In this document: positions 37,172 through 46,277 of the stretch, piece after piece
How the letters are laid out: each line of letters begins with the position of its first letter
How positions within the stretch are numbered: the stretch's first letter is position 1
From: Natronorubrum bangense
GTDB lineage: Archaea; Halobacteriota; Halobacteria; Halobacteriales; Natrialbaceae
DNA length: 64,000 bases
NCBI RefSeq assembly: GCF_004799645.1
Contig: NZ_CP031306.1
Coordinates: 248,001 to 312,000, forward strand
Direction: 5' to 3'
The notes under the pieces: generated by a model
Told to the model about the DNA's origin: nothing
What the model saw: the letters and a program-made list of their open reading frames with translations, nothing else
Database searches by the model: none
Made by a program: the position numbers and the translations under genes

Positions 37172-37435
37172 ATGACTATTCGAACCAACAGACGTTCTTC
37201 CTCTCCGATCGGCCGAATCCGAGATCGGATCCGCTCGACACTGTTCGCTGCCGATGACACGCCGGCAGACGACACCGCCGACGAGGCGACGGACGATCAG
37301 TCGGCCACGAACCCGGACGCACCCGGCAATCTCTTTCACTGCTCGGCGTGTGGAACCGTCTATATCGCCGCCGAAAAGCACGTCTGTTCGAACTGTGACG
37401 TCCCCGTCGAGGAAGTCCGATCGACGCTCGCGTGA
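37172..37435 (+). CDS. zinc-ribbon small protein
   Basis: 87 residues. The basic N-terminus MTIRTNRRSSSPIGRIRDRI is followed by an acidic, disordered middle and a C-terminal zinc ribbon with C57, C60, C72 and C75 (FHCSACGTVYI, VCSNC). It may bind RNA or DNA. No partner is apparent from the context. Confidence 0.8.
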   Translation: MTIRTNRRSSSPIGRIRDRIRSTLFAADDTPADDTADEATDDQSATNPDAPGNLFHCSACGTVYIAAEKHVCSNCDVPVEEVRSTLA

Positions 37436-37476
37436 GCAGGAACCGGCTGAGTTTTCGAAACGGGTTCGGGGCTCGC

Positions 37477-37902
37477 TTAGCTCTCGAGTATTTCGATCAG
37501 ATTCGACTCTGGATCGCGCAGAAACAGGATCGACGTTCCGCTTTCGGTGGTCTGGGGCTCACTGATCGTCGAAACGTCTTCGGGTAAGGCGTCATAGAAG
37601 GCCTCGAGGTCGTCCACCGAAAGCCCGACGTGGGTCGCCCCGGGCTGGTTGAGACCAGCGGCCGGCGACCCCCGCGCTTGCGGGTCGTACTCGATGAGTT
37701 CGATTCGACAGCCGTCCGCGTCGAGATGGGCAAACTCGCCGCGTGCGTCCTCGACGCCGACGCCCGCCGAAAAGGCCTCGCCACCGACGCTGAATCGGGT
37801 GATAACCTCGAGTCCGAGGACGTCCCGATAAAACGGCAGGGTCGCCTCGAGGTCGCTCACGGTGATACCGACGTGATGGGCACTGGGCTCAGAATCTGTC
37901 AT
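37477..37902 (-). CDS. VOC-family protein, glyoxalase I or methylmalonyl-CoA epimerase-like
   Basis: 141 residues with two VOC modules and a full set of metal ligands: H10, E68, H91, E137. Segments include HHVGITVSDLEATLPFYRDV and GATHVGLSVDDLEAFYDALP. It is divergently transcribed from the methylglyoxal synthase gene 112 bases away, which favours a role in removing methylglyoxal adducts, though epimerase or dioxygenase activity cannot be excluded from sequence. Confidence 0.88.
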   Translation of the reverse strand: MTDSEPSAHHVGITVSDLEATLPFYRDVLGLEVITRFSVGGEAFSAGVGVEDARGEFAHLDADGCRIELIEYDPQARGSPAAGLNQPGATHVGLSVDDLEAFYDALPEDVSTISEPQTTESGTSILFLRDPESNLIEILES

Positions 37903-38014
37903 GGCGAGTGGTCGGGCGAGCAGCCACGAAAAACGTTCGGCTCCGCTCGAGCGGAGCCGAATGCGGACCGGTTGCGCCACACACAGTTATCGTCCCGGAG
38001 ATCAACGATCCGAT

Positions 38015-38383
38015 ATGACCCGCGTCGCACTTATTGCCCACGACGAGAAGAAGTCGGATCTCCTCGAGTTTGCACAAACACACGAAACGCAGTTGAGTGC
38101 GTACGACCTGATCGCAACTGGGACGACCGGTAAGCGACTGATGGAGGCAACCGACCTCGAGGTCGAGCGCAAGGAGTCGGGGCCACTCGGTGGGGACCTG
38201 ATGATCGGGTCGGAGGTCGCCGAAAACAAACTCGATGGGATCGTGTTCCTCCGAGATCCGCTCCGCGCCCAGCCCCACGAGCCCGACATCTCCGCGCTGT
38301 TGCGGATCTGTGACGTCCACGACACGGCACTGGCGACGAACCTCGCATCCGCGACGTTTCTGATCGAGGGGTTGGCCGACTGA
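38015..38383 (+). CDS. mgsA: methylglyoxal synthase
   Basis: 122 residues. Converts dihydroxyacetone phosphate into methylglyoxal and phosphate. Active-site features include H9-D10 (AHDEKK), TGTTG at 35-39, SGPLGGD at 55-61 with D61 matching the catalytic Asp, FLRDPL with D81, and PHEPD with H88 and D91. In bacteria the GGD motif is followed by QQ; here LM follows. The C-terminus ATNLASATFLI is conserved. The gene stands alone on the plus strand opposite the VOC gene. Confidence 0.93.
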   Translation: MTRVALIAHDEKKSDLLEFAQTHETQLSAYDLIATGTTGKRLMEATDLEVERKESGPLGGDLMIGSEVAENKLDGIVFLRDPLRAQPHEPDISALLRICDVHDTALATNLASATFLIEGLAD

Positions 38384-38496
38384 GACGGTCTGCGGTCCCG
38401 ATCACGGGCGGCGGGGTCGGTGATCGACGGTCAGTGACTCCAGCAGTCCGTATGACCGCTCACGACGTGCGAGTGGTTCCGAACGGAGAAGACAAC

Positions 38497-38503
38497 CTAT
38501 AAC
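38497..38503 (+). promoter_or_regulatory. TATA box of the antiporter pair
   Basis: CTATAAC is centred 27 bases before the GTG at 38527. This supports a leaderless start at that GTG over the ATG at 38542. Confidence 0.5.
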
Positions 38504-38526
38504 AACAGCAGTGAACCTATGCACGA

Positions 38527-40278
38527 GTGAACTACTCACTGATGAGTGAAATTGCCCTCGCGGCTGACTTTGCGATTATTATCGTCGTCGCGACGATCGT
38601 TGGCCTGATCGCCCGCCAGACGGGCCAGCCCACGATCATCGCCTACATCCTGACGGGGCTGATCCTCGGCCCGGTGATGTTCGACATCGTCACCGAAGAC
38701 GGGCTCGTCGAGAGCATGGCCGAACTCGGGCTCGGTTTCCTGCTCTTTTTGCTCGGGATGAAGATGCGATTCGACGATATCCGAGAGATTTTACGCCCGA
38801 TAATCAACATCGCCGTCTGGCAGACGATTCTCCAGACGGCACTCGCACTCGCAGTCGCGTGGGCGCTCGGGTTCGATCCCACGGAAGTCGTCATCATCGC
38901 GTTGGCGACCGTCTTCGGTGCGACGCCGATCATCGTCAAAATCCTCACCGACAAAGACGAAATCACCGCGCTACCGGGGAAGATCGACGTCGGCGTCCTC
39001 ATCGTTCAGGACATCTATCTCGTCATCATCCTCGCCTTGCTCGGTGCCGACGAACTCGGCAGTGCAAACGAGATTGCGACCACACTCGGCGTCATCGCCG
39101 TCATGATGACGTTTATCGGTGTCTTCTCGATCGCCTCCTCGCGATATCTCCTGCCGAAACTGTTCCGCCGGATCGCGGACAACAAGGACGTCTTCCTCGT
39201 CGTCTCCATCGCATGGGCCTTCCTCTTTATTGCCGTCTCCGAACAGTTCGATCTCTCCCTCGAGGTCGGGGCCTTCCTCGCCGGCATCAGCCTCGCCCAG
39301 TTGCCCTACAGCAAGGAACTCGAGGATCGAATTACGCCGATCACGGACTTCTTCATCCTCGTGTTCTTCGCCAGCATCGGGCTGCGACTCGCGGCCGACG
39401 ACCTGCTTGCCTACTGGCTCGAGGCGATCGTCGCCTCGGTGGTGTTGATGGTCGGCAACTTCTGGATCATGTTCTATCTGATCGACCGGGAGGATTTCAG
39501 CGTCGAAACCTCCTTCCTCGGGGCGATCAACATGGTTCAGGTCAGTGAGTTCTCGCTGGTCGTCGGTGCGCTTGCAGTCCAGCAGGGCTACATCGGCACG
39601 GACATCCTCGGCTATCTGAGTCTGATGGCGCTCATGACGATGAGCGTCTCGACGTACATCATCAACTACAACCACACGCTCTACGCCAAATCGAAGCCGT
39701 GGTTCAGCCGCTTCGAGTCCGAATCGAAAACCGATATCGATCTGAAATCGTACGACGACCACGCCATTGCCATCGGCTACGACGAGGTCACCCAGCAGGT
39801 GTTGCCGTTGCTCGAGGAAGAGTACGGGGACGTCGTCATCATCGACCGCCGGACGGACCATATCGAGGAACTCGAGGAAGAAGGGCGGTACGACTACATC
39901 TACGGCGATTTCCGTCACGGCGAAATCCGAAAGGCGGCGAACCTCAAGAACGCGTCGTTCGTCCTGAGTTCGACCGTCCAACTGGACGTGAACAAAGCAC
40001 TCCTCAATGAGGTTAGTGACGACGCGACCGCCTTCGTCGAAGCCGAGCGGATCGACGGTGCGCGTGAGCTCTACGACCGCGGCGCATCATACGTGATTCT
40101 GAGTACATACCTGACCGCCGAAAAGCTGAGCGAGTACCTCGAATGGTACGTCTCCGACCCGGCATCGTTCGACGAAGCAGTCGAACGTGACATCGAACGG
40201 ATCACCGAGCGTGCACGCAGTGATCCGACCGATCGCCAGCATCTGCGGACCGGTCCGGGAGGTGATGGCGATGACTGA
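38527..40278 (+). CDS. KefB-type cation/proton antiporter with RCK-like domain (pair member 1)
   Basis: 583 residues. About 12 membrane helices (residues about 8-385) of the CPA2 antiporter family include RQTGQPTIIAYILTGLILGP and LEVGAFLAGISLAQLPYS. A cytosolic TrkA-N/RCK-like domain follows (about 400-540). Its nucleotide-binding loop is altered to AIGYDEVTQ where GxGxxG is expected, although the VIIDRR strand with an acidic end is kept. It probably exchanges K+ or Na+ for H+. The stop overlaps the start of the next antiporter gene, so the two are translationally coupled. Confidence 0.93.
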   Translation: MNYSLMSEIALAADFAIIIVVATIVGLIARQTGQPTIIAYILTGLILGPVMFDIVTEDGLVESMAELGLGFLLFLLGMKMRFDDIREILRPIINIAVWQTILQTALALAVAWALGFDPTEVVIIALATVFGATPIIVKILTDKDEITALPGKIDVGVLIVQDIYLVIILALLGADELGSANEIATTLGVIAVMMTFIGVFSIASSRYLLPKLFRRIADNKDVFLVVSIAWAFLFIAVSEQFDLSLEVGAFLAGISLAQLPYSKELEDRITPITDFFILVFFASIGLRLAADDLLAYWLEAIVASVVLMVGNFWIMFYLIDREDFSVETSFLGAINMVQVSEFSLVVGALAVQQGYIGTDILGYLSLMALMTMSVSTYIINYNHTLYAKSKPWFSRFESESKTDIDLKSYDDHAIAIGYDEVTQQVLPLLEEEYGDVVIIDRRTDHIEELEEEGRYDYIYGDFRHGEIRKAANLKNASFVLSSTVQLDVNKALLNEVSDDATAFVEAERIDGARELYDRGASYVILSTYLTAEKLSEYLEWYVSDPASFDEAVERDIERITERARSDPTDRQHLRTGPGGDGDD

Positions 40279-41950
40279 CCTGATCACTGCACTCGCGGTC
40301 GTCTTCGTGACGGCTGGCGTGTTCCTCCTGATCGCCAATCACTTCTCGCTCTCACCGATCCCGTTTTATCTGCTGGCGGGGCTGGTCACCGGCACGGTCG
40401 TCGCGGAGCCGGAACTCATCGAACTCGCCCAGTGGGGAATCGCGTTTCTGGTGTTCACGTTCGGCTTCCGGACGGATTTCAGCTCTATTCAATCGGTGCT
40501 CAGAGACGCCGAAACGGCAGCCGTCACACAGCTGCTCGTCGTCGGCCCGATCGCGTTCGGCGTCGCCTACCTGGTGTTCGGCTTCGGCCCCGAGAACGCG
40601 GTCTACTTCGCGATCGCCGCCACGTTGAGTTCGACTATCGTCGGTGCACGCGAACTCGAGCAGGAGATTCGGAGCAACCTCGTCCATGGCCGACTCGCCT
40701 CCTCAGTTCATTTCTTCGACGATCTACTCGCGATCGGCCTGATCGTCGTTCTCTCAGCCGAGCAGTACACGTCGACGATCGTGACCTCGAAAATCGGCTA
40801 CGCCGTCCTCCTCTTGCTCGTGGCGCTGTTGGTCTACCGGCACGGATTCCCGCTACTCGTCCGACTTGCCGGTGGCTCCGATGAACTCGTGATGATGGGG
40901 AGTATCTCGATCCTTATCGCGTTCATTGCAGGGGCCGAACTCGCCGGCGTCTCGATCGTCGTTGGGGCGTTCGCCGCTGGGATTTCGATCCGGGGAGACG
41001 ATATCTCCGCGCTCGGTGTTCAAAACGGGATCGCCTCCATTCGTGACTTCTTCGTCGCGATCTTCTTCGTCACGCTCGGTGCACTCGTGTCGGTTCCCAG
41101 TATCAGCGTGCTCGTCGTCGCGCTCACGCTCGTCTTCCTCGTGTTAGTTGTCAACCCGTTCGTACTCATGCTCTCGTTCGTCTACGAGGGGTACGACGCC
41201 AGAACCGCGTTCCTCTCGAGTACGAGCCTCAATCAGGTTAGCGAACTGTCGCTCGTGGTCGCGATTCAGGCGCTGTTGCTTGGGAGCATCTCCGAGACCC
41301 TCTTCGATGCCATCATCCTCGCGGCTGCTGCGACGATGATCCTGACGTCCGTCGCCAGACGGTACGAGGAACCGGTTTATCGGTCCCTCATCGAACGACT
41401 CGTCGCCGGACGGCAGACTCGGAAGATTGACGAGCGCAGTCACGTCACTGACGGACTCTCCGACCACACCGTGATCGTCGGCTACGGTCGGCAGGGACGT
41501 CGTCTCGTCGATACGCTCGAGCGACTCGACCGGGAGTACGTCGTGATCGAGAACGACCCCGTCCTCTGGGATGACATGCAGATCGAATGCCAGAACTACA
41601 CCTTCGGTGATGCCATATCGTCGTATCCATGGGACAAAGCCCGTGTGACGGAGGCGTCGCTCGTCGTTTCGACAGTCGACCACCGTCCCGTCTCCGAGGC
41701 CGTCCTCGAGGTCGAGACCGACGCTGACGTAATCCTCCGGTCCGAGACCTCCGCGGAAGCTCGTGAACTGCTCGATCAGGGGGCGACCTACGTCAGTGTC
41801 CCGAACGTGCTCGCATCTGATCAGCTGATAGACACTATTGAGACCGCAATCAGCGACGACTTCGACAAGGAATCGTTCCGAGCAGACCAACTCGAGACGC
41901 TGGACACACTCGAGAAACGAGGTTTCGGCAGCCGATTCAGTCGCGACTGA
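40265..41950 (+). CDS. KefB-type cation/proton antiporter with RCK domain (pair member 2)
   Basis: 561 residues from the ATG at 40265 (a second ATG is at 40271). The membrane part begins LITALAVVFVTAGVFLLIAN and contains VVGAFAAGISIRGDD. The RCK domain keeps an intact dinucleotide motif VGYGRQGRR and the strand YVVIEND. Overlap with the upstream gene suggests stoichiometric expression; the pair might form a heteromeric transporter in which only this subunit binds NAD(H). Confidence 0.93.
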   Translation: MAMTDLITALAVVFVTAGVFLLIANHFSLSPIPFYLLAGLVTGTVVAEPELIELAQWGIAFLVFTFGFRTDFSSIQSVLRDAETAAVTQLLVVGPIAFGVAYLVFGFGPENAVYFAIAATLSSTIVGARELEQEIRSNLVHGRLASSVHFFDDLLAIGLIVVLSAEQYTSTIVTSKIGYAVLLLLVALLVYRHGFPLLVRLAGGSDELVMMGSISILIAFIAGAELAGVSIVVGAFAAGISIRGDDISALGVQNGIASIRDFFVAIFFVTLGALVSVPSISVLVVALTLVFLVLVVNPFVLMLSFVYEGYDARTAFLSSTSLNQVSELSLVVAIQALLLGSISETLFDAIILAAAATMILTSVARRYEEPVYRSLIERLVAGRQTRKIDERSHVTDGLSDHTVIVGYGRQGRRLVDTLERLDREYVVIENDPVLWDDMQIECQNYTFGDAISSYPWDKARVTEASLVVSTVDHRPVSEAVLEVETDADVILRSETSAEARELLDQGATYVSVPNVLASDQLIDTIETAISDDFDKESFRADQLETLDTLEKRGFGSRFSRD

Positions 41951-42132
41951 GACAGACGGCTGTCCGTCAGTTTCGGCGCAATCGGAGACCGATTCACGGT
42001 GCGCCGGTAAACCAGGACAGCAATCCGTCCGACTGGTCGCTACTGGCCGGACATTTTCAGCCCGTTTGTTGGCGGGTTTCGACGCCATCGAAAAGGGATA
42101 GCTTCAACCTACTCGAGCCCCCTGTGACTGCT

Positions 42133-42798
42133 ATGCCACGGGCGGTCGTCTTCGACCTCGATTACACACTCGCCGTGCCCACACAGGACCGAACCACGAT
42201 TCTGCAGGAGGCAGCCGCCACTGCCGGTGCGCCACCGCTGACACGCGAGGCGTATCTCGAGGCCCATCGGCGCAATCTCACGCGCGAGACCAGAGAACCG
42301 ATTTTCGCCGACCTGCTCGAGGGCCGGGAGACCGACGCCGAGCCGGCCGCCGTCGCCGACGCCTACCGGCAGACGATCGCCGAGACGCTCGAGCCGTTAC
42401 CCGGCGTCGAAGCCATGCTCGAGGATCTCAAAGGAGAGTACCGCGTCGGACTGCTCACCAACGGCCCCGTTCGCGCCCAGCGGGACAAGCTCACGACACT
42501 CGGCTGGGAACGCGTGTTCGACGCCGCGCTCGTCACCGGCGAACTCGAGGCCGGCAAACCGGACCACCGTGCGTTCGACGCGATCGTCGGCGAACTCGAC
42601 GTCGCTCCCGACGAGGCCGTCTACATCGGCGACGAAGTCGAGGCCGACATCTACGGCGCGACGAACGCCGGTCTCGAGGCCGTGCAGGTGCTGCTCGAGG
42701 ACGGCCCCGACCCCGACCCACGGGCCACGGCCCACGTCGAGCAGTCGACTGTCGGCGAGCAGGTTCCGGACGTCGTTGGGGCGCTCGAGACACGATAA
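42133..42798 (+). CDS. HAD-superfamily hydrolase (phosphatase-like)
   Basis: 221 residues. Motif I FDLDYT has the nucleophile D8 and acid D10. The helical cap follows, then motif II LLTNGP, motif III lysine in GKPDHRAF and motif IV YIGDEVEADIYGA. This fits the phosphoglycolate phosphatase-like group of HAD hydrolases; the substrate is undetermined. The ATG at 42133 is chosen over a GTG three codons upstream. Confidence 0.9.
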   Translation: MPRAVVFDLDYTLAVPTQDRTTILQEAAATAGAPPLTREAYLEAHRRNLTRETREPIFADLLEGRETDAEPAAVADAYRQTIAETLEPLPGVEAMLEDLKGEYRVGLLTNGPVRAQRDKLTTLGWERVFDAALVTGELEAGKPDHRAFDAIVGELDVAPDEAVYIGDEVEADIYGATNAGLEAVQVLLEDGPDPDPRATAHVEQSTVGEQVPDVVGALETR

Positions 42799-42826
42799 GA
42801 ACGAAACAGGCTATTTTGACGGCGCG

Positions 42827-43222
42827 TTACTCGCTCGAGTCCGTCTGCAGCGATCGACAAACCGCCTGTACCACGTCCGAACCACGTTTGACCGCCGCGC
42901 CGTGTTCGACGAAGACGAGCGTTCGAGGCGGCTCGGTCGCTTTCGGTCGCACGCGAAGTTCCAACTCCTTGGCTGTCTCAGCGGCGACGTCCTGTCCGGC
43001 CTCGAACTCGAGGCGGGCCCGGTCGTCGTGGACGAACACCTGTGCGATCCGCTCGTCGGCGACGGTGACGTCGTATGCCCGCTCACCGTCGACCGTCGGC
43101 TCGACGTCGCGGTCGGCGTTCATGACCTGAACCGACTCGAGGACCCCGTCCTCGCGGCCGTCGAGTTCAGACGCAAGTAGTTCGGCGATCCGGCGGCCAT
43201 CGGTGATCCGTTCCTCGACCAT
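42827..43222 (-). CDS. conserved haloarchaeal protein of unknown function
   Basis: 131 residues, acidic, with a regular alternation of strands and helices: MVEERITDGRRIAELLASEL, AYDVTVADERIAQVFVHDDR and ELELRVRPKATEPPRTLVFV. No catalytic motif is visible. It lies 23 bases downstream of the DUF2240 gene on the same strand, so the two may be co-transcribed. Confidence 0.78.
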   Translation of the reverse strand: MVEERITDGRRIAELLASELDGREDGVLESVQVMNADRDVEPTVDGERAYDVTVADERIAQVFVHDDRARLEFEAGQDVAAETAKELELRVRPKATEPPRTLVFVEHGAAVKRGSDVVQAVCRSLQTDSSE

Positions 43223-43245
43223 ACGCGTAGTCGGTCGGCCGGCAA

Positions 43246-43713
43246 CTAACGCCCTTCGGCTTGCCCGTCATCACAGAGCGTCGAGCGAGCGACGGGGAGC
43301 AGATCGGAGACGTCGATACCTTCCCGGCGAGCGTAGACGACGGCGGCGACTTCGATCGTCAAGCCGAGTTCCTGCTGGAGTGTGTTGATCGCGCCGACGG
43401 CCTCGTGTTTCTCAACGCCTTCGGCGACGAGGCTCTCGAGGACGCGCTCGAACGCGGAGCGTTCCTGCAGGAGGTCTTCGTCGGGAACGAACTCCTCGGG
43501 GACCGTCACGTCGGCCGTCTCGAACGTCGTCTCGAGGGCCCCATCGACTCGCTCGAGGAGTCCCTCCTGTGTCGCGATATCGATCAGACGTTTTGACTGG
43601 TCGGGAGAAAACCAGTCCCGGTCGAGTGAGAGCGCGACGACGAACTCGTTTTCCTGCAGTCGCTGGGTGCCGTTCTGAATAAACGGCGCAGCAACGGCGA
43701 CGCGAAGGCTCAT
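43246..43713 (-). CDS. DUF2240 family protein
   Basis: 155 residues. MSLRVAVAAPFIQNGTQRLQ, LSLDRDWFSPDQSKRLIDIA and YARREGIDVSDLLPVARSTL match DUF2240, a euryarchaeal family that appears to combine a winged helix-like N-terminus with a helical C-terminus; its function is unknown. It is the first of a probable two-gene operon. Confidence 0.85.
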   Translation of the reverse strand: MSLRVAVAAPFIQNGTQRLQENEFVVALSLDRDWFSPDQSKRLIDIATQEGLLERVDGALETTFETADVTVPEEFVPDEDLLQERSAFERVLESLVAEGVEKHEAVGAINTLQQELGLTIEVAAVVYARREGIDVSDLLPVARSTLCDDGQAEGR

Positions 43714-43792
43714 CGAGTATGCATCTTCCGAACGACGAAATAACGGTGGCGGTTCCGGTCGGCGTCAGCTCGACGCTGGACCTGCGTGTGAG

Positions 43793-44437
43793 TCAGTCCG
43801 AAGCGCGTCCGCCACCGGTGTTGCGGTCGGCACGGGACGGCGGCGGGAACTGGGCCTGTGCTGCCGACGGCTCTGGTATTTCGGGGAGCACACACCGGTT
43901 TAGCTCCTGATTGACGTGCTGGTAGCGGTCGGGCGTGTTCGCGAGCGGGTGGGCAGGATTTTGGTCGCTATCGATACGCGCGGCCCGAACCTCGCCGAAG
44001 CCGTGGAGTCGAGCCAGAATACCCCGCCAATGATAGCGTGTCGCGGCAGGGATGGAGACGGGCCGTGGTGGTTTCCCGTCGGGATGGTTCGTCGCGAGGA
44101 TCGTGCTGTTGACGTTGCTGGCGAGGTCGTCGTGGTCGATGAGGACGCCGATGCGGGCGTCTCGAGGGGCACGAGCTGCCAGTACGTCGAGGCCGAGATG
44201 GAGTGCTCGATACTCGGCGACGTTGTTGTCGGGCGGCATATCCGTGGTTGCGACGCGGGCAACACGGGTGCCGTCGCGCGTTTCGATGACAGCGCCCAAT
44301 CCACCGCCCGATTCCCGGAACGACCCATCAGTAGCGACGTAGAAGTCACGATGGTGGGTCCGCGGGGGGTGGGCGATGTGGGGTGTGGGCGACTCGTCGA
44401 ACAGGTCACGCAGTGCGGACCGGCCGTGAGCGGCCAT
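43793..44437 (-). CDS. RNase H-like (type 1) protein
   Basis: 214 residues. A ribonuclease HI fold is shown by FYVATDGSFRESGGGLGAV (catalytic D37), NNVAEYRALHLGLDVL (E75), IGVLIDHDDL (D101) and a fourth Asp near 157 in ARIDSDQNPAHPLA, a complete D-E-D-D set. Expected to cut RNA in RNA-DNA hybrids. The C-terminal 40 residues are Pro-rich and disordered-looking. Confidence 0.9.
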   Translation of the reverse strand: MAAHGRSALRDLFDESPTPHIAHPPRTHHRDFYVATDGSFRESGGGLGAVIETRDGTRVARVATTDMPPDNNVAEYRALHLGLDVLAARAPRDARIGVLIDHDDLASNVNSTILATNHPDGKPPRPVSIPAATRYHWRGILARLHGFGEVRAARIDSDQNPAHPLANTPDRYQHVNQELNRCVLPEIPEPSAAQAQFPPPSRADRNTGGGRASD

Positions 44438-44510
44438 ATCTGTAGTATGTGATGAGACGGATTTAAGTTTGTGGGTGAATCACGTGGTACGAGAGAGGAT
44501 TCCAGCAGTT

Positions 44511-44545
44511 TTTTCCATGTGGAAAAGGGAACTATATATTTCCAC
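44511..44545 (+). promoter_or_regulatory. overlapping inverted repeats upstream of the peptide ABC operon
   Basis: TTTTCCA (44511-44517) and TGGAAAA (44520-44526) form a perfect palindrome with a 2-base spacer. GTGGAAA (44519-44525) also pairs with TTTCCAC (44539-44545). Three half-sites in one array beside an AT-rich TATATATT suggest a regulator binding site. Confidence 0.5.
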
Positions 44546-44556
44546 CGGCGCTACCA

Positions 44557-44568
44557 ATATTTATAAAC
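44557..44568 (+). promoter_or_regulatory. TATA box of the peptide ABC operon
   Basis: ATATTTATAAAC, centred about 29 bases before the ATG at 44592; transcripts would have little or no leader. Confidence 0.6.
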
Positions 44569-44591
44569 GTCTGGTTATATTCCTATGATAT

Positions 44592-46196
44592 ATGAAGGGT
44601 GCTACCAATCAGAGTGTCGATCGGCGAACGTTACTGAAGCTCACGGGAGTCGCTGGGGCGACGACCGGCCTCGGTGCCCTTGCTGGCTGTTTGGGCGATC
44701 CCAACGGGGAAGGGGACCTGGATATAGACTCGCTCACGATTACGCAGGGAGAGTTCCCCGACGTCGAAGATCCGAACGACCACATCACGGGACCATACTT
44801 TAACGTATACGATCACGTCTACGAGCCGCTGTTCGACGTTACGCCGGGTGAAGAGCCCGAAGGCCGCATCGTCGAAGACTGGGAACACGGTGACGACGGC
44901 ACGGTCGAACTCACGATTCGTGACGACGTCGTCTTCCATCAGGGACAAGAGCTGACCGCGGAAGATATCGCGTTTACTCTTGAGCGACAGATCGATCCCG
45001 ACGTTCCGCCGGCCTCGGACCAGGTCGCCGGGCTCGGCTCGATCGAGGGTGCGGAGGCGCTTGACGACACGACCCTCGAACTGTCCTACAGCGGGGCGGC
45101 CCAACTCGCGGAGTTCGAGTTCGGCAACTACCTGCGAGCCGTCAGTCAGGAGTGGTACGAGAACGACGCACCGACGACCGACGACGGCGTCATTTCCGGT
45201 GACGACGCCGAGGCATTCAACGGCACCGGTCCGTACCAGGTTACCGAGTACAACCCGGGCCAGAACCGAATCGTCATGGAGCCGTTCGACGAGTACTGGG
45301 GCGACGAGCCAAACGTCGGCGAACTGGTCTTCGAGGGCGAGACCTCCGACTCCGGTCGCGTGAGCTCGCTGCTGGCCGACGAGACCAACTTCGTCGACAA
45401 CGTCCAGCCCGGCGAAGTCGGAAACGTCGAAGACGACGACGACGCACGAATCGAGGAGGTGACCTCGTTCCGCAACATCTTCCTGCCGATGAAAAACGAG
45501 GTCGAGCCGTTCGACAGCGAAGAGTTCCGGCAGGCGATGAACTACGCCGTCGACAACGAGGAGATCATCACCGACATCCTGAACGGCTTCGGTGCCCCGA
45601 TGTCCCAGCCGACGCCGCCGGAAGTCAACGGATACAATCCGGACCTCGATCCCTACGAACACGACTTAGAGCAGGCCGAGGAACTCGTCGAAGAGGCAGG
45701 ACACACGGAGGATGACCCAGCCGACATCACGCTCACCGTCCCCGAGGGCCGGTACTTAAACGACGCCGAGGTCGGCGAACGCGCGGCCGACCAGATCGAC
45801 CAGCTTCCGAACGTCGATTGTGACTTCGAGACCGTCCCGTTCGACGTGGTTTCGGATGCGAACTCTGCCGGCGTCGACCACGAGGAGATTCCGTTCTTCC
45901 TGATCGGCTGGGGAGTCATCACGGGCGACGCAGACTACGGCATGTTCGGGTTCTTCCACGACGACGGCGGCGTCCAGAGCTTCCGCGACGAGGAACTGCA
46001 GACGGCCCTCGAGGAGTCACAAGTCGAGGACGACCCCGAGGAACGAGAGGCCCTTCTCCAGGACATCAACGAGATGGCCCGCGAAAAGGCGCCGTGGGTC
46101 TTCCTCCACCAGCAACAGAGCATCTACGGGCTTGACGCCGACATCGAGTGGGACGCCCGCGAAGACGAGAGCGTCTTCGTCTGGGAGATGAGCTAA
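44592..46196 (+). CDS. ABC transporter substrate-binding lipoprotein, peptide type (family 5)
   Basis: 534 residues. The Tat signal DRRTLLKLTGV and lipobox LAGC indicate an exported lipid-anchored protein. The family-5 signature region FTLERQIDPDVPPASDQVAG and the later FRQAMNYAVDNEEIITDILN place it with dipeptide/oligopeptide binding proteins. It captures peptides (or possibly nickel chelates or sugars) outside the cell for the two permeases that follow. It is the first gene of a five-gene operon. Confidence 0.94.
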   Translation: MKGATNQSVDRRTLLKLTGVAGATTGLGALAGCLGDPNGEGDLDIDSLTITQGEFPDVEDPNDHITGPYFNVYDHVYEPLFDVTPGEEPEGRIVEDWEHGDDGTVELTIRDDVVFHQGQELTAEDIAFTLERQIDPDVPPASDQVAGLGSIEGAEALDDTTLELSYSGAAQLAEFEFGNYLRAVSQEWYENDAPTTDDGVISGDDAEAFNGTGPYQVTEYNPGQNRIVMEPFDEYWGDEPNVGELVFEGETSDSGRVSSLLADETNFVDNVQPGEVGNVEDDDDARIEEVTSFRNIFLPMKNEVEPFDSEEFRQAMNYAVDNEEIITDILNGFGAPMSQPTPPEVNGYNPDLDPYEHDLEQAEELVEEAGHTEDDPADITLTVPEGRYLNDAEVGERAADQIDQLPNVDCDFETVPFDVVSDANSAGVDHEEIPFFLIGWGVITGDADYGMFGFFHDDGGVQSFRDEELQTALEESQVEDDPEEREALLQDINEMAREKAPWVFLHQQQSIYGLDADIEWDAREDESVFVWEMS

Positions 46197-46277
46197 CCGC
46201 CGGGCTGGCCCCGGCTCCGCAACGATTGAGAACGAAAACGCCTTATTCAAAACAGCTAACCGCAGGACGTGAACTGA

